From Bacteroidia bacterium (GTDB lineage Bacteria > Bacteroidota > Bacteroidia > Bacteroidales > BM523): a DNA stretch of 5,551 nt. Made by a program: the position numbers and the translations under genes. The stretch covers positions 29,778 to 35,328 of the forward strand of contig JACQWN010000175.1 in assembly GCA_016209245.1 (NCBI GenBank), in the 5' to 3' direction. This document shows, piece after piece, positions 1 through 5,551 of this stretch. Numbering within the stretch: the first letter of the stretch is position 1; the number at the start of each line of letters is the position of its first letter. The notes under the pieces are model-generated. The model ran no database searches. It was not told the DNA's origin and saw nothing but the letters and a program-made list of their open reading frames with translations.

Positions 1-2079
1 GGTCCTTCTACGACTATTCTGTTCGATTCTCAATGGCACCTTTTAGTTGGTGTGTGCGATTCAAATCTATGGCAAATATGGGTGGATGGTGTGCTTGAAA
101 ATCAATTAAATACAAATCATATTAACAATTCAATTCATAGCAACGACCCCCTATGCTTTGGAAAATACAATGAATACAATATGAGTTATTTTCTGGGTGA
201 TATGGATGATATCAGAATATATAACCGGATTCTGAATTCTTCTGAAATTTTAGCATTATACAACGAAACTGTTCCTTCAAATAAAATAAGCGGTTTGATT
301 TTTAATGATTTGAATGGTAATTGTTTAAAAGATGTAAATGAAAATCCATTAATCAACATAATCATTAAAACTGAACCGGGCAATTTCTACGGAATTTCTG
401 ATACAAGTGGAAATTACCATGTTTTTACTGATACCGGGACACATCAAATAAAACAAGTTATCCCTGAAGTCATATCTCCAATGTTCAGTAATCAGAATTG
501 TCCCAATAATCCTGAATATTATACTATTTCATTTGATTCTTTAGGGTTTGATACATGTTGTTTTGATTTTGCCAATATCGTTACTGAATGTCCGATACTA
601 ACGGTAGATGTATCAAGTGACCGCCGCAGGAGGTGTTTTACTAATAATACTTATGTATTTTATTGCAATATTGGACAGGCTGAAGCAGATAATGTAGAAG
701 TAATAGTTGAATTTCCTGAGTTTGTTAAATTAAATAGTGCAAACTATAGCTATACAATAAATGGTGAAAGCAACTTTGTTTTTAATATCGGAGCTTTATC
801 GGCAGGAGAATGTGGTACTATTCATATTATTGATAGTGTTTCATGTATAACTGATATTACAGGTCTTACACAATGCACAAAAGCATGGATACTTCCCGAA
901 AACGATTGTCTGTATCAGTTACAGGATACATCTGCTGTCTGGGATCATAGCAGTGTAATGGTAACGGGATCTTGTATTCAGGACAGTATAGCTTATTTTT
1001 TAATTATTAATACAGGAGATCCCGGAGAAGGAAATATGCAAGGTTCTAGCGAATACCGCATATTTGCTGATGGAGTACTTGCCCAAACCGGAACTTTCCA
1101 GTTAGCCGGAGGTGATAGCTTAGAATTGATAATAGATGCCAAAGGAGCTACGATTCGAGTTGAAGCTGACCAGCGTCCCGGACATCCTGGCAATTCACAC
1201 CCAAATGATGTAGTTGAAGCCTGTGGTACTAATGTTAATGGAAGTTTCAGCATGGGTTTTATAACACAACAACCTGTTGATGACGACAATGTGGCTATAG
1301 CGGAAGACTGCCAGGAAATCAGGGATAGCTATGACCCTAACGATAAACAAATAGTACCATCAGGCATTACAGAAAATCATTATGTACAACCCGGAACTAT
1401 GTTAAATTTTACAATACGCTTCCAAAACACCGGTACGGATACAGCGTACAAAGCAGTTATAATTGACACATTATCGTCAGTGTTTGACATATCGTCTTTA
1501 CAATTTATTGCCGGCAGCCATCCCTACCAATTAGATGTAACAGGACAGAATAGCCCTATATTGAAATTCACATTCAATAATATTAATTTGCCTGATAGCA
1601 TAACGGATGAAACAAACAGCCATGGATTTGTAAAGTTTGCTATAGCGCCCTTTGATACACTGCCATTTGGCACACTGCTGATGAATTTTACAGACATTTA
1701 TTTTGATTTCAACCTGCCGGTAAGGACGAACACAGCATGGGTAATCATATCTGACACTATACCATCAGGTGCAACCGTAACATTACTTGACGATATACCG
1801 TTTGGAATAAACAGTATGGCAAATATGAAATCATGTATAGACATTTATCCAAACCCTGCAAATGACCATATTATTATTGATTATGGTGATTATTCGACAA
1901 TGTCAGGTTATACTCTTAAAATTACTAATTTATATGGCCAGGTTGTCTTTGCAACTCCAATAAATCAGCAGCAATCTTATGTTGAGCTAAATATATTATA
2001 TAGTAACGGAATTTATTTTGTTCATTTGATTGATGCACAAAGTAACACGGTTAATATTAGAAAAATTGTGATACAATAG
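1..2079 (+). CDS. Secreted multidomain surface protein with T9SS C-terminal sorting domain (5'-partial)
   Basis: The frame is open from base 1 to the TAG at 2077-2079 (692 residues visible). The GTG at 52 lies inside a LamG-like motif (WHLLVG before it, IWVDGVLEN after it), so the true start is upstream. Visible order, in residues of the partial protein: LamG/concanavalin-like end (1 to about 90, closing with DDIRIYNRILNSSEI); SdrD B-like domain (about 97-190, SGLIFNDLNGN); a beta domain with RRRRCF at 208-213, seen in many large Bacteroidetes secreted proteins; a second beta module (about 315-430, HPNDVVEACG); a SYDPNDK-type domain resembling DUF7619/DUF11 (443-585, with RFQNTGTDTAY and IYFDFNLPVRTN); and a type A T9SS sorting domain (613-692, IDIYPNPANDH, GIYFVHLID). 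By family knowledge, the sorting domain directs outer-membrane passage through the type IX system, followed by surface attachment or release. The role is probably adhesion or glycan binding. No catalytic domain is visible, but one could lie upstream. The domain calls come from motif recognition, not a profile search. Confidence 0.9.
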   Translation, partial: GPSTTILFDSQWHLLVGVCDSNLWQIWVDGVLENQLNTNHINNSIHSNDPLCFGKYNEYNMSYFLGDMDDIRIYNRILNSSEILALYNETVPSNKISGLIFNDLNGNCLKDVNENPLINIIIKTEPGNFYGISDTSGNYHVFTDTGTHQIKQVIPEVISPMFSNQNCPNNPEYYTISFDSLGFDTCCFDFANIVTECPILTVDVSSDRRRRCFTNNTYVFYCNIGQAEADNVEVIVEFPEFVKLNSANYSYTINGESNFVFNIGALSAGECGTIHIIDSVSCITDITGLTQCTKAWILPENDCLYQLQDTSAVWDHSSVMVTGSCIQDSIAYFLIINTGDPGEGNMQGSSEYRIFADGVLAQTGTFQLAGGDSLELIIDAKGATIRVEADQRPGHPGNSHPNDVVEACGTNVNGSFSMGFITQQPVDDDNVAIAEDCQEIRDSYDPNDKQIVPSGITENHYVQPGTMLNFTIRFQNTGTDTAYKAVIIDTLSSVFDISSLQFIAGSHPYQLDVTGQNSPILKFTFNNINLPDSITDETNSHGFVKFAIAPFDTLPFGTLLMNFTDIYFDFNLPVRTNTAWVIISDTIPSGATVTLLDDIPFGINSMANMKSCIDIYPNPANDHIIIDYGDYSTMSGYTLKITNLYGQVVFATPINQQQSYVELNILYSNGIYFVHLIDAQSNTVNIRKIVIQ

Positions 2080-2134
2080 TCAATCCATTTTATCCCGTTT
2101 TCAGTATAGCAACCATGCACCGTACGAAAAAACA

Positions 2135-2162
2135 TTGTGCAATAAAAAAAATCGTAAATTTG
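2135..2162 (+). promoter_or_regulatory. Candidate Bacteroidetes-type promoter P1
   Basis: TTG at 2135-2137 is followed after 17 bases by TAAATTTG at 2155-2162. This matches the -33 TTG / -7 TAnnTTTG pattern used by the Bacteroidetes primary sigma factor. Transcription would begin near 2169, giving a 5' leader of about 80 bases before the ATG at 2252. The site lies in a non-coding gap upstream of the small gene. In AT-rich DNA the -7 box can occur by chance. Confidence 0.5.
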
Positions 2163-2181
2163 AAAGAAATAATTCCGCTGC

Positions 2182-2211
2182 TTTAGGAATTTATGAAATT
2201 AATTATATTTG
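2182..2211 (+). promoter_or_regulatory. Candidate Bacteroidetes-type promoter P2
   Basis: TATATTTG at 2204-2211 is a full match to the Bacteroidetes -7 consensus TAnnTTTG. The upstream element is weak (TTTA at 2182-2185 at roughly the expected distance). A start near 2218 would leave a leader of about 34 bases before the ATG at 2252. P1 and P2 may be alternative starts for the small gene and possibly the large gene after it. Confidence 0.45.
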
Positions 2212-2251
2212 TAACTTAAATTTTACTGAATAAACCCTGAAAAATATAAAT

Positions 2252-2551
2252 ATGGAACCCACAATTACTTATGTTACAATCGTTGCAGGGTTTATGACCC
2301 TTATTGTCGGCATTGTTACTATTGCATGGTTTATACGTGATGTACGAAAAGAAAACAGTAAGGTGCTGAAATCTATTCTCGATGTACAAAAAATCCAGAC
2401 GGATGTGCAAAAAGCCCAGTTGGATGTGCAAAAAACCCAGTTGGATGTGCAAAAAATACATTCCGAGATTCTGGAAAGAGTGCAGAAAGGACTGGAATCG
2501 CTCCAGTCAAGTGCAGAAAGAATAGCCCGGCTTGTAGCTAAAGCAACTTAA
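2252..2551 (+). CDS. Small membrane-anchored coiled-coil protein, function unknown
   Basis: This 99-residue protein belongs to no family I can name. Residues 7-28 form one hydrophobic membrane segment (TIVAGFMTLIVGIVTIAWF). The basic stretch RDVRK at 29-33 suggests, by the positive-inside rule, that the C-terminal part is cytoplasmic. Residues 30 to about 75 form a predicted coiled coil with aliphatic residues every seventh position (V31, V38, V45, V52, V59, V66, I73). Residues 44-71 are four heptads starting DVQK, encoded by a 21-bp tandem repeat. The tail ends IARLVAKAT. The ATG at 2252 is chosen because it directly precedes the membrane segment and follows an A-rich stretch typical of Bacteroidetes starts; no Shine-Dalgarno sequence is seen. 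Two candidate promoters lie upstream, and the next gene begins 39 bases downstream on the same strand. Plausible roles include scaffolding or oligomerisation at the inner membrane, but this is inference. Confidence 0.75.
   Translation: MEPTITYVTIVAGFMTLIVGIVTIAWFIRDVRKENSKVLKSILDVQKIQTDVQKAQLDVQKTQLDVQKIHSEILERVQKGLESLQSSAERIARLVAKAT
2381..2464 (+). repeat. Four-copy 21-bp tandem repeat encoding heptads
   Basis: Copies lie at 2381-2401, 2402-2422, 2423-2443 and 2444-2464, each beginning GATGTRCAAAAA. Each encodes one DVQKxQx-type heptad; the last ends IHS. The two middle copies differ at only one base (AAAGCCCAG versus AAACCCCAG-like positions). A related but degenerate unit, GATGTACGAAAA, begins at 2339, exactly 42 bases (two units) upstream and in the same register. 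The 21-bp unit keeps both the reading frame and the coiled-coil register. Confidence 0.9.
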
Positions 2552-2590
2552 AATTTTTACAAAGTTCTTCCACTATTAATTCTTATTGTC

Positions 2591-5407
2591 ATGAAAAAAA
2601 TTACAGATCTCCACGTATACAAGGTTAATACAATCAGCGCAGCGCTATCCTTTACATTCTGTTTATTTTCGTTCTTTGTTACTGCCCAGAACGTGGCTAT
2701 TACTGACGATGACGGTTATACCGCTAACAGTTCGGCAATGCTCGATGTAAAATCACTGACAAAAGGCATGCTTGTTCCCCGGTTAACCACAATTCAGCGA
2801 AATACTATCAGTAATCCGGCAACAGGACTACTGGTATTTGATAATGATGAATTAAGTTTTTTTTTCTACAACGGAACTGAATGGATAAATCTGAGTTCCG
2901 GCGGAGATGTATGGACTAAAACTGGCTCAAATGTTCACCTTGTCGATTCCACCAATAAAGTCGGTGTCGGTACTTCATCTCCAATCGGCAAATTGGATAT
3001 AAAAGCCGATCCTTCTGCTGGTATTGACGAGCCGATATTGAATGTAATCAACAAAACAGGCGATACTGTTTTGGCAGTATATAACAGCGGTGTCCGTATT
3101 TATGTAGCGGACGATCCTGCCCTGAAAGCAGCCGGCAGCCGCAGCGGTTTCGCCGTGGGAGGTTTCAGTTTAACAAAAGGGCTTACGAATGAATATTTAC
3201 GGGTAACACCGGATAGTGTAAGAATATATATTGAAGATACAACAGCTTTAAAAGCAGCAGGAAGCAAGGGAGGCTTTGCCGTCGGAGGTTTTAGCATGAC
3301 AAAGGGAACTGCAGAAAACGAGTTCCTGCGGGTTACCACCGACAGTGTAAAAGTATCGAAAAGTCTTCTTATCCCGCGTATGACCACGGCCGAAAGAGAT
3401 AACCTGCCTTTCACACCGGGCGAGGCGCTGATAATATTTAATATGACCGATGAATGTATGCAGATTTTTAAAAATGGCGTCTGGAGCAATATCTGGTGCT
3501 TCAACTGCGCTCCTTCTTTTATAATACAGCCGGTTAACGATACGGTTTGCAGCGGTACAGGCGCAGTATTTTTTGTTTCCCTCACCGGTACAAACCTGGT
3601 GTATCAATGGCAGGTAAGCAGCGACGGCGGCAGCACCTGGAGCAATATATCAAACGGCGGGACAAGTCCTGCATACTCAGGAGCAACTTCGTGGACGCTG
3701 AATATTGCAAATGTCCCGGTAAGCCATAATGAATATAAATACCATTGTTATGTTACCGGCGCCTGCCCGCCGGCAGTAACATCGAATATTGCCACATTAT
3801 TTGTTGGTTCCACGCCACCGGCCATTACATCGCAACCTTCCGACCAGGTTTTAAGTACGGGTTGTACGACAGGTTTTAATGTAGTTTCGCCCGGATTTGG
3901 CGTTACATACCAATGGCAGCAAAGCGCAGACGGGGGTAGTACATGGAATAACATATCAAATGGCGGAACATCGCCGGTTTACTCAGGCGCAACCGCTTCG
4001 GGTCTTTCCTTATCTAGTGTGCCTTTGGCATATAATAACTATAAATATCGTTGCATTGTCAGTAATTCTTGCGGACCAAATACTACTTCAAATGCTGCAA
4101 CTTTAACTGTAAGCCCGGCTCCTACTATTACATCTCAACCGTCCAACTATCAATTAACCACTAATTGTACAGCAGGTTTTAGTATTACAGCCTCCGGGTC
4201 CGGTTTGATTTATCAATGGCAGCAAAGTTCAGACGGTGGAAGTACCTGGACGGATATTTCAAATGGCGGAACAAGCCCTGTTTACTCCGGCGCAACAACG
4301 ACAAACCTGTCAATATCAAGTGTGCCTTCAGGTTACAATGGCTACAAATACCGCTGCATAATCAGTCATTTTTGCAGGCCTTCGACAACCTCAAATGTAG
4401 TTACCTTATCGGTAGCGCCTCCGGCAATTACAATACAACCGGCCGACCAATCCTTTTTTGAGAATTGTTCTGCAGGTTTTAGTATCACAGCCCCGGGTTC
4501 CGGTTTAAGTTATCAATGGCAGGAAAGCGCTGATGGTGGTGGTACATGGAATAATATTTCAAATGGCGGCGCTGCGCCGGTATATTCAGGAGCAACTACT
4601 TCCGGACTTTCTTTATCAAATATACCCTTAATCAGCGATAGTAATAAATACCGTTGTACAGTAAGCACTTCATGTAGCCCTGATTCAGCATCAGGTATAG
4701 CAACTTTAACGATTGCAGATTGTCCGTCGTCATTTACAGATTCCAGGGATAGTAAAAATTATAATGCTATGAAAATTGGTTGCCAATGTTGGATGGCGGA
4801 AAACTTGAATTATGGCACATATGCAGCGGTTACAAACCCACAAGTGTCAGGGACAAAATTTTGCCAAAATCTTAGTGGAGTCAATGATGCAACTTGTCCT
4901 ATGGGCGGTTTATACGAGTGGGCGAACCTGATGCAGGGTTACGGAACTTGCAATGGCACAGGCGCCCCGCTTAATGACAAATGCGCCACACCCGTCCAGG
5001 GACTCTGCCCGGCCGGCTGGCATATACCTTCGCATTACGAATGGACTACTTTAGAAAAGAATGTTGGCAGCAACCCTGGCGCTTTCCCTTACGATATAAC
5101 TACCACCGGCTGGCTTGGAACCGATGAAGGCGGTAATATGAAAGTAACGCCAATTTGCGGCTCGCTTCCCTGCTGGAACAGCCCAAACACAGGTGCAACT
5201 AACAGCAGCGGTTTCACAGCCCTTCCGGGTGGCTACTCGTGGTCTGGCTCGTTCAGCATTGCCGGTAATCTCGGCTACTGGTGGTCTTCTACTGAGTACG
5301 ACGCTACGTACGCCTGGAGTCGGTACCTGAGTTACAGCTACGCCACGGTGTACCGAAGCTTCATCAATAAGGCTTACGGGTTTAGCGTGCGGTGCTTAAA
5401 GGACTAA
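2591..5407 (+). CDS. Exported Ig-repeat adhesin-like protein with C-terminal FISUMP domain
   Basis: This 938-residue protein begins with a signal peptide: MKK, a hydrophobic stretch to about 30, and likely cleavage after VTA at 30-32, leaving Q33. Residues 36-101 form a Bacteroidetes tail-fibre-like head (MLVPRLTTIQRN, FFYNGTEW), followed by KVGVGTSSPIGKLDI at 123-137. A tandem repeat at 168-252 contains GFAVGGF twice. A second head-like motif lies at 259-305 (LLIPRMTTAERD). Four Ig-like repeats span about 307-708; each has YQW, ISNGG, YSGAT and three cysteines. Residues 711-938 are a FISUMP domain (KIGCQCWMAENLNY, GGLYEWANLM, CPAGWHIPSHYEW, GFTALPGGY, YWWSSTE, GFSVRCLKD) with 11 cysteines, fitting an oxidising extracytoplasmic location. 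No lipobox and no T9SS sorting domain are visible, so the surface route is unclear. The ATG at 2591 is chosen because it gives the signal peptide. Function is inferred as binding or adhesion. The C-terminal 36 residues look like a diversified binding surface. Confidence 0.92.
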   Translation: MKKITDLHVYKVNTISAALSFTFCLFSFFVTAQNVAITDDDGYTANSSAMLDVKSLTKGMLVPRLTTIQRNTISNPATGLLVFDNDELSFFFYNGTEWINLSSGGDVWTKTGSNVHLVDSTNKVGVGTSSPIGKLDIKADPSAGIDEPILNVINKTGDTVLAVYNSGVRIYVADDPALKAAGSRSGFAVGGFSLTKGLTNEYLRVTPDSVRIYIEDTTALKAAGSKGGFAVGGFSMTKGTAENEFLRVTTDSVKVSKSLLIPRMTTAERDNLPFTPGEALIIFNMTDECMQIFKNGVWSNIWCFNCAPSFIIQPVNDTVCSGTGAVFFVSLTGTNLVYQWQVSSDGGSTWSNISNGGTSPAYSGATSWTLNIANVPVSHNEYKYHCYVTGACPPAVTSNIATLFVGSTPPAITSQPSDQVLSTGCTTGFNVVSPGFGVTYQWQQSADGGSTWNNISNGGTSPVYSGATASGLSLSSVPLAYNNYKYRCIVSNSCGPNTTSNAATLTVSPAPTITSQPSNYQLTTNCTAGFSITASGSGLIYQWQQSSDGGSTWTDISNGGTSPVYSGATTTNLSISSVPSGYNGYKYRCIISHFCRPSTTSNVVTLSVAPPAITIQPADQSFFENCSAGFSITAPGSGLSYQWQESADGGGTWNNISNGGAAPVYSGATTSGLSLSNIPLISDSNKYRCTVSTSCSPDSASGIATLTIADCPSSFTDSRDSKNYNAMKIGCQCWMAENLNYGTYAAVTNPQVSGTKFCQNLSGVNDATCPMGGLYEWANLMQGYGTCNGTGAPLNDKCATPVQGLCPAGWHIPSHYEWTTLEKNVGSNPGAFPYDITTTGWLGTDEGGNMKVTPICGSLPCWNSPNTGATNSSGFTALPGGYSWSGSFSIAGNLGYWWSSTEYDATYAWSRYLSYSYATVYRSFINKAYGFSVRCLKD
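2857..2865 (+). repeat. Nine-T homopolymer inside the coding region
   Basis: A run of nine T residues encodes the SFFF stretch at residues 89-92 of the 938-residue protein. It lies early in the gene for an exported protein, where a one-base slip would truncate the product. It could be a phase-variation tract or just chance in a Phe-rich motif, since F/Y residues are usual in this head domain. Confidence 0.6.
3092..3346 (+). repeat. Tandem repeat encoding 42 and 43 residues
   Basis: Copy 1 is 3092-3217 (residues 168-209) and copy 2 is 3218-3346 (residues 210-252). Both run VRIY, ALKAAGS, GFAVGGFS, TKG, LRVT, DS in the same order. At DNA level the copies have clearly diverged, so the duplication is not recent. 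The unit is probably a structural module of the stalk-like N-terminal region, flanked by two copies of the PR(L/M)TT head motif. Confidence 0.85.
3509..4714 (+). repeat. Four tandem Ig-like domain repeats, about 300 bp each
   Basis: Approximate units are 3509-3805, 3815-4111, 4118-4414 and 4415-4714. The YQW tyrosines at residues 338, 440, 541 and 641 give periods of 102, 101 and 100 residues. Each unit has an early cysteine (320, 425, 526, 626), the YQW tryptophan, a (H/R)C cysteine (386, 488, 589, 689) and a third cysteine six residues later (392, 494, 595, 695). The first and second cysteines plus the tryptophan fit the Ig-fold core. Units 2, 3 and 4 resemble each other more than unit 1, which lacks the TxGF motif. 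The likely role is a spacer that holds the C-terminal domain away from the cell. Confidence 0.88.
5297..5404 (+). other. Candidate DGR-type variable region at the FISUMP C-terminus
   Basis: Between Y903 and Y929 lie 16 codons (Y903, D904, Y907, S910, Y912, S914, Y915, S916, Y917, Y921, S923, F924, I925, N926, A928, Y929) that all end in C or T and can be reached from AAC/AAT by changing adenines. All four serines are AGY, the isoleucine is ATC and the alanine is GCT. Between them are constant, mostly adenine-poor codons (GCC, TGG, CGG, CTG, GTG). The stretch ends in the constant motif GFSVRCLKD. Placement at the extreme C-terminus of a lectin-like domain matches known DGR target proteins. No template repeat or reverse transcriptase is in the window, so the call rests on codon pattern and position only. 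Confidence 0.4.
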
Positions 5408-5412
5408 TTGTT

Positions 5413-5439
5413 GACTATTTGACTATTTGGGGTTTGGGG
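5413..5439 (+). repeat. Two short direct repeats between stop codon and hairpin
   Basis: GACTATTT occurs twice in tandem (5413-5420 and 5421-5428). The overlapping heptamer TTTGGGG also occurs twice in tandem (5426-5432 and 5433-5439). The second TTTGGGG forms most of the left arm of the hairpin that follows. These may mark slippage or duplication next to the stop codon. Confidence 0.7.
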
Positions 5440-5462
5440 CGAAGCCCCAACGAATTTTTTTT
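5434..5462 (+). terminator. Hairpin with GAA loop and T-tract (intrinsic terminator, possible DGR-associated hairpin)
   Basis: TTGGGGC (5434-5440) pairs perfectly with GCCCCAA (5444-5450) around a GAA loop. A CGAA spacer and eight T residues (5455-5462) follow. It sits 26 bases after the stop codon at 5405-5407, so an intrinsic terminator for the 938-residue protein gene is the simplest reading. The centre is GCGAAGC, known from DNA chemistry as an unusually stable mini-hairpin. Hairpins also lie just downstream of variable regions in DGR systems, so a second role is possible. Confidence 0.8.
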
Positions 5463-5551
5463 GAAATTTTGTATTTTGAAAAATAACAGGCTTTGCAGAA
5501 AAAAACTGGCTTGATTTTGCCAAATTATCAAACAATTTCTGACAGTTGAAA
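5463..5551. other. AT-rich 3' flank without recognisable gene
   Basis: I see no start codon with a convincing open frame, no RNA gene and no copy of the upstream FISUMP 3' end here. TATTTTG at 5472-5478 is one base short of the TAnnTTTG box and is not called as a promoter. Confidence 0.5.

Larger units (their letters stand above)
2080..2251. other. Intergenic gap, AT-rich, with candidate promoters
   Basis: This gap separates the T9SS protein gene from the small coiled-coil gene. It contains two TAnnTTTG boxes, listed separately. I see no convincing intrinsic terminator for the upstream gene on the plus strand and no tRNA or structured RNA. The only inverted repeat noticed is a 5-bp TGCAC/GTGCA pair with a 16-base loop, followed by A rather than T residues. 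Confidence 0.6.

Noticed and set aside
2116..2141. TGCAC/GTGCA inverted repeat after the T9SS protein gene as a terminator
   Set aside because: The stem is only 5 bp with a 16-base loop, and it is followed by A residues rather than T residues on the coding strand.
2216..2461. Minus-strand open frame of 81 residues with repeated HIQLGFL units
   Set aside because: It is the antisense shadow of the 21-bp repeat in the small coiled-coil gene. It has no promoter or start context of its own, and the plus-strand frame has a coherent membrane segment and coiled coil.
3100..3607. Two overlapping minus-strand open frames of 161 and 119 residues
   Set aside because: They lie entirely inside the 938-residue gene, overlap each other in different frames, and show no recognisable domains or signal sequence.
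3547..4461. Short plus- and minus-strand open frames within the Ig repeats
   Set aside because: Similar frames recur because the DNA repeats itself. The main frame carries the conserved Ig-like motifs.
3509..4714. About 300-bp tandem repeats as a CRISPR array or mobile-element remnant
   Set aside because: The units are contiguous, in frame and encode Ig-like domains; there are no short palindromic repeats with unique spacers.
5429..5439. GGGGTTTGGGG as a G-quadruplex or telomere-like element
   Set aside because: Only two G-runs are present on this strand, too few for an intramolecular quadruplex, and the second run is better explained as a hairpin arm.
5408..5551. DGR template repeat or start of a reverse transcriptase gene in the 3' flank
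   Set aside because: I found no near-copy of the FISUMP 3' end and no coding frame in these 144 bases. If present, these elements lie outside the window.

Overview
The window looks like chromosomal DNA from a Bacteroidetes (Bacteroidota) bacterium, possibly an uncultured environmental or gut lineage. The reasons are: a type IX secretion (T9SS) C-terminal sorting domain at the end of the first gene; a signal peptide whose predicted cleavage leaves glutamine at +1 (the Bacteroidetes Q-rule); two TAnnTTTG-type -7 promoter boxes; start codons without a clear Shine-Dalgarno sequence; and a C-terminal domain of the Fibrobacter succinogenes major paralogous type (FISUMP, TIGR02145/PF09603). No genus can be assigned from the sequence alone.

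All genes lie on the plus strand. Positions 1-2079 hold the 3' part of a large secreted multidomain protein. Its reading frame is open at the window edge, so the true start lies upstream. The order is LamG-like, SdrD B-like, two adhesion-type beta domains, a SYDPNDK-type domain and a T9SS sorting domain. Positions 2080-2251 are a 172-base AT-rich gap with two candidate Bacteroidetes promoters. Positions 2252-2551 encode a 99-residue membrane-anchored coiled-coil protein containing four in-frame 21-bp repeats. After a 39-base gap, 2591-5407 encodes a 938-residue exported protein. It has a tail-fibre-like N-terminal part, a 42/43-residue tandem repeat, four Ig-like repeats of about 100 residues and a cysteine-rich FISUMP domain. 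Downstream come two short direct repeats, a GC-rich hairpin with a GAA loop followed by eight T residues, and about 90 bases of AT-rich DNA with no recognisable gene.

The two large genes read as cell-surface or secreted adhesin-like proteins. The small gene between them has no obvious functional link beyond position, and could be co-transcribed with the large gene that follows it.

The most interesting signal is the last part of the 938-residue protein. Its C-terminal 36 residues have the layout of a variable region diversified by a diversity-generating retroelement (DGR). Constant low-adenine codons alternate with 16 codons that all end in C or T and are reachable from AAC/AAT by adenine changes. 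The region sits at the extreme C-terminus of a C-type-lectin-like candidate fold, with a compact DNA hairpin just after the stop codon. No reverse transcriptase or template repeat is in the window, so this is a hypothesis that depends on flanking sequence.
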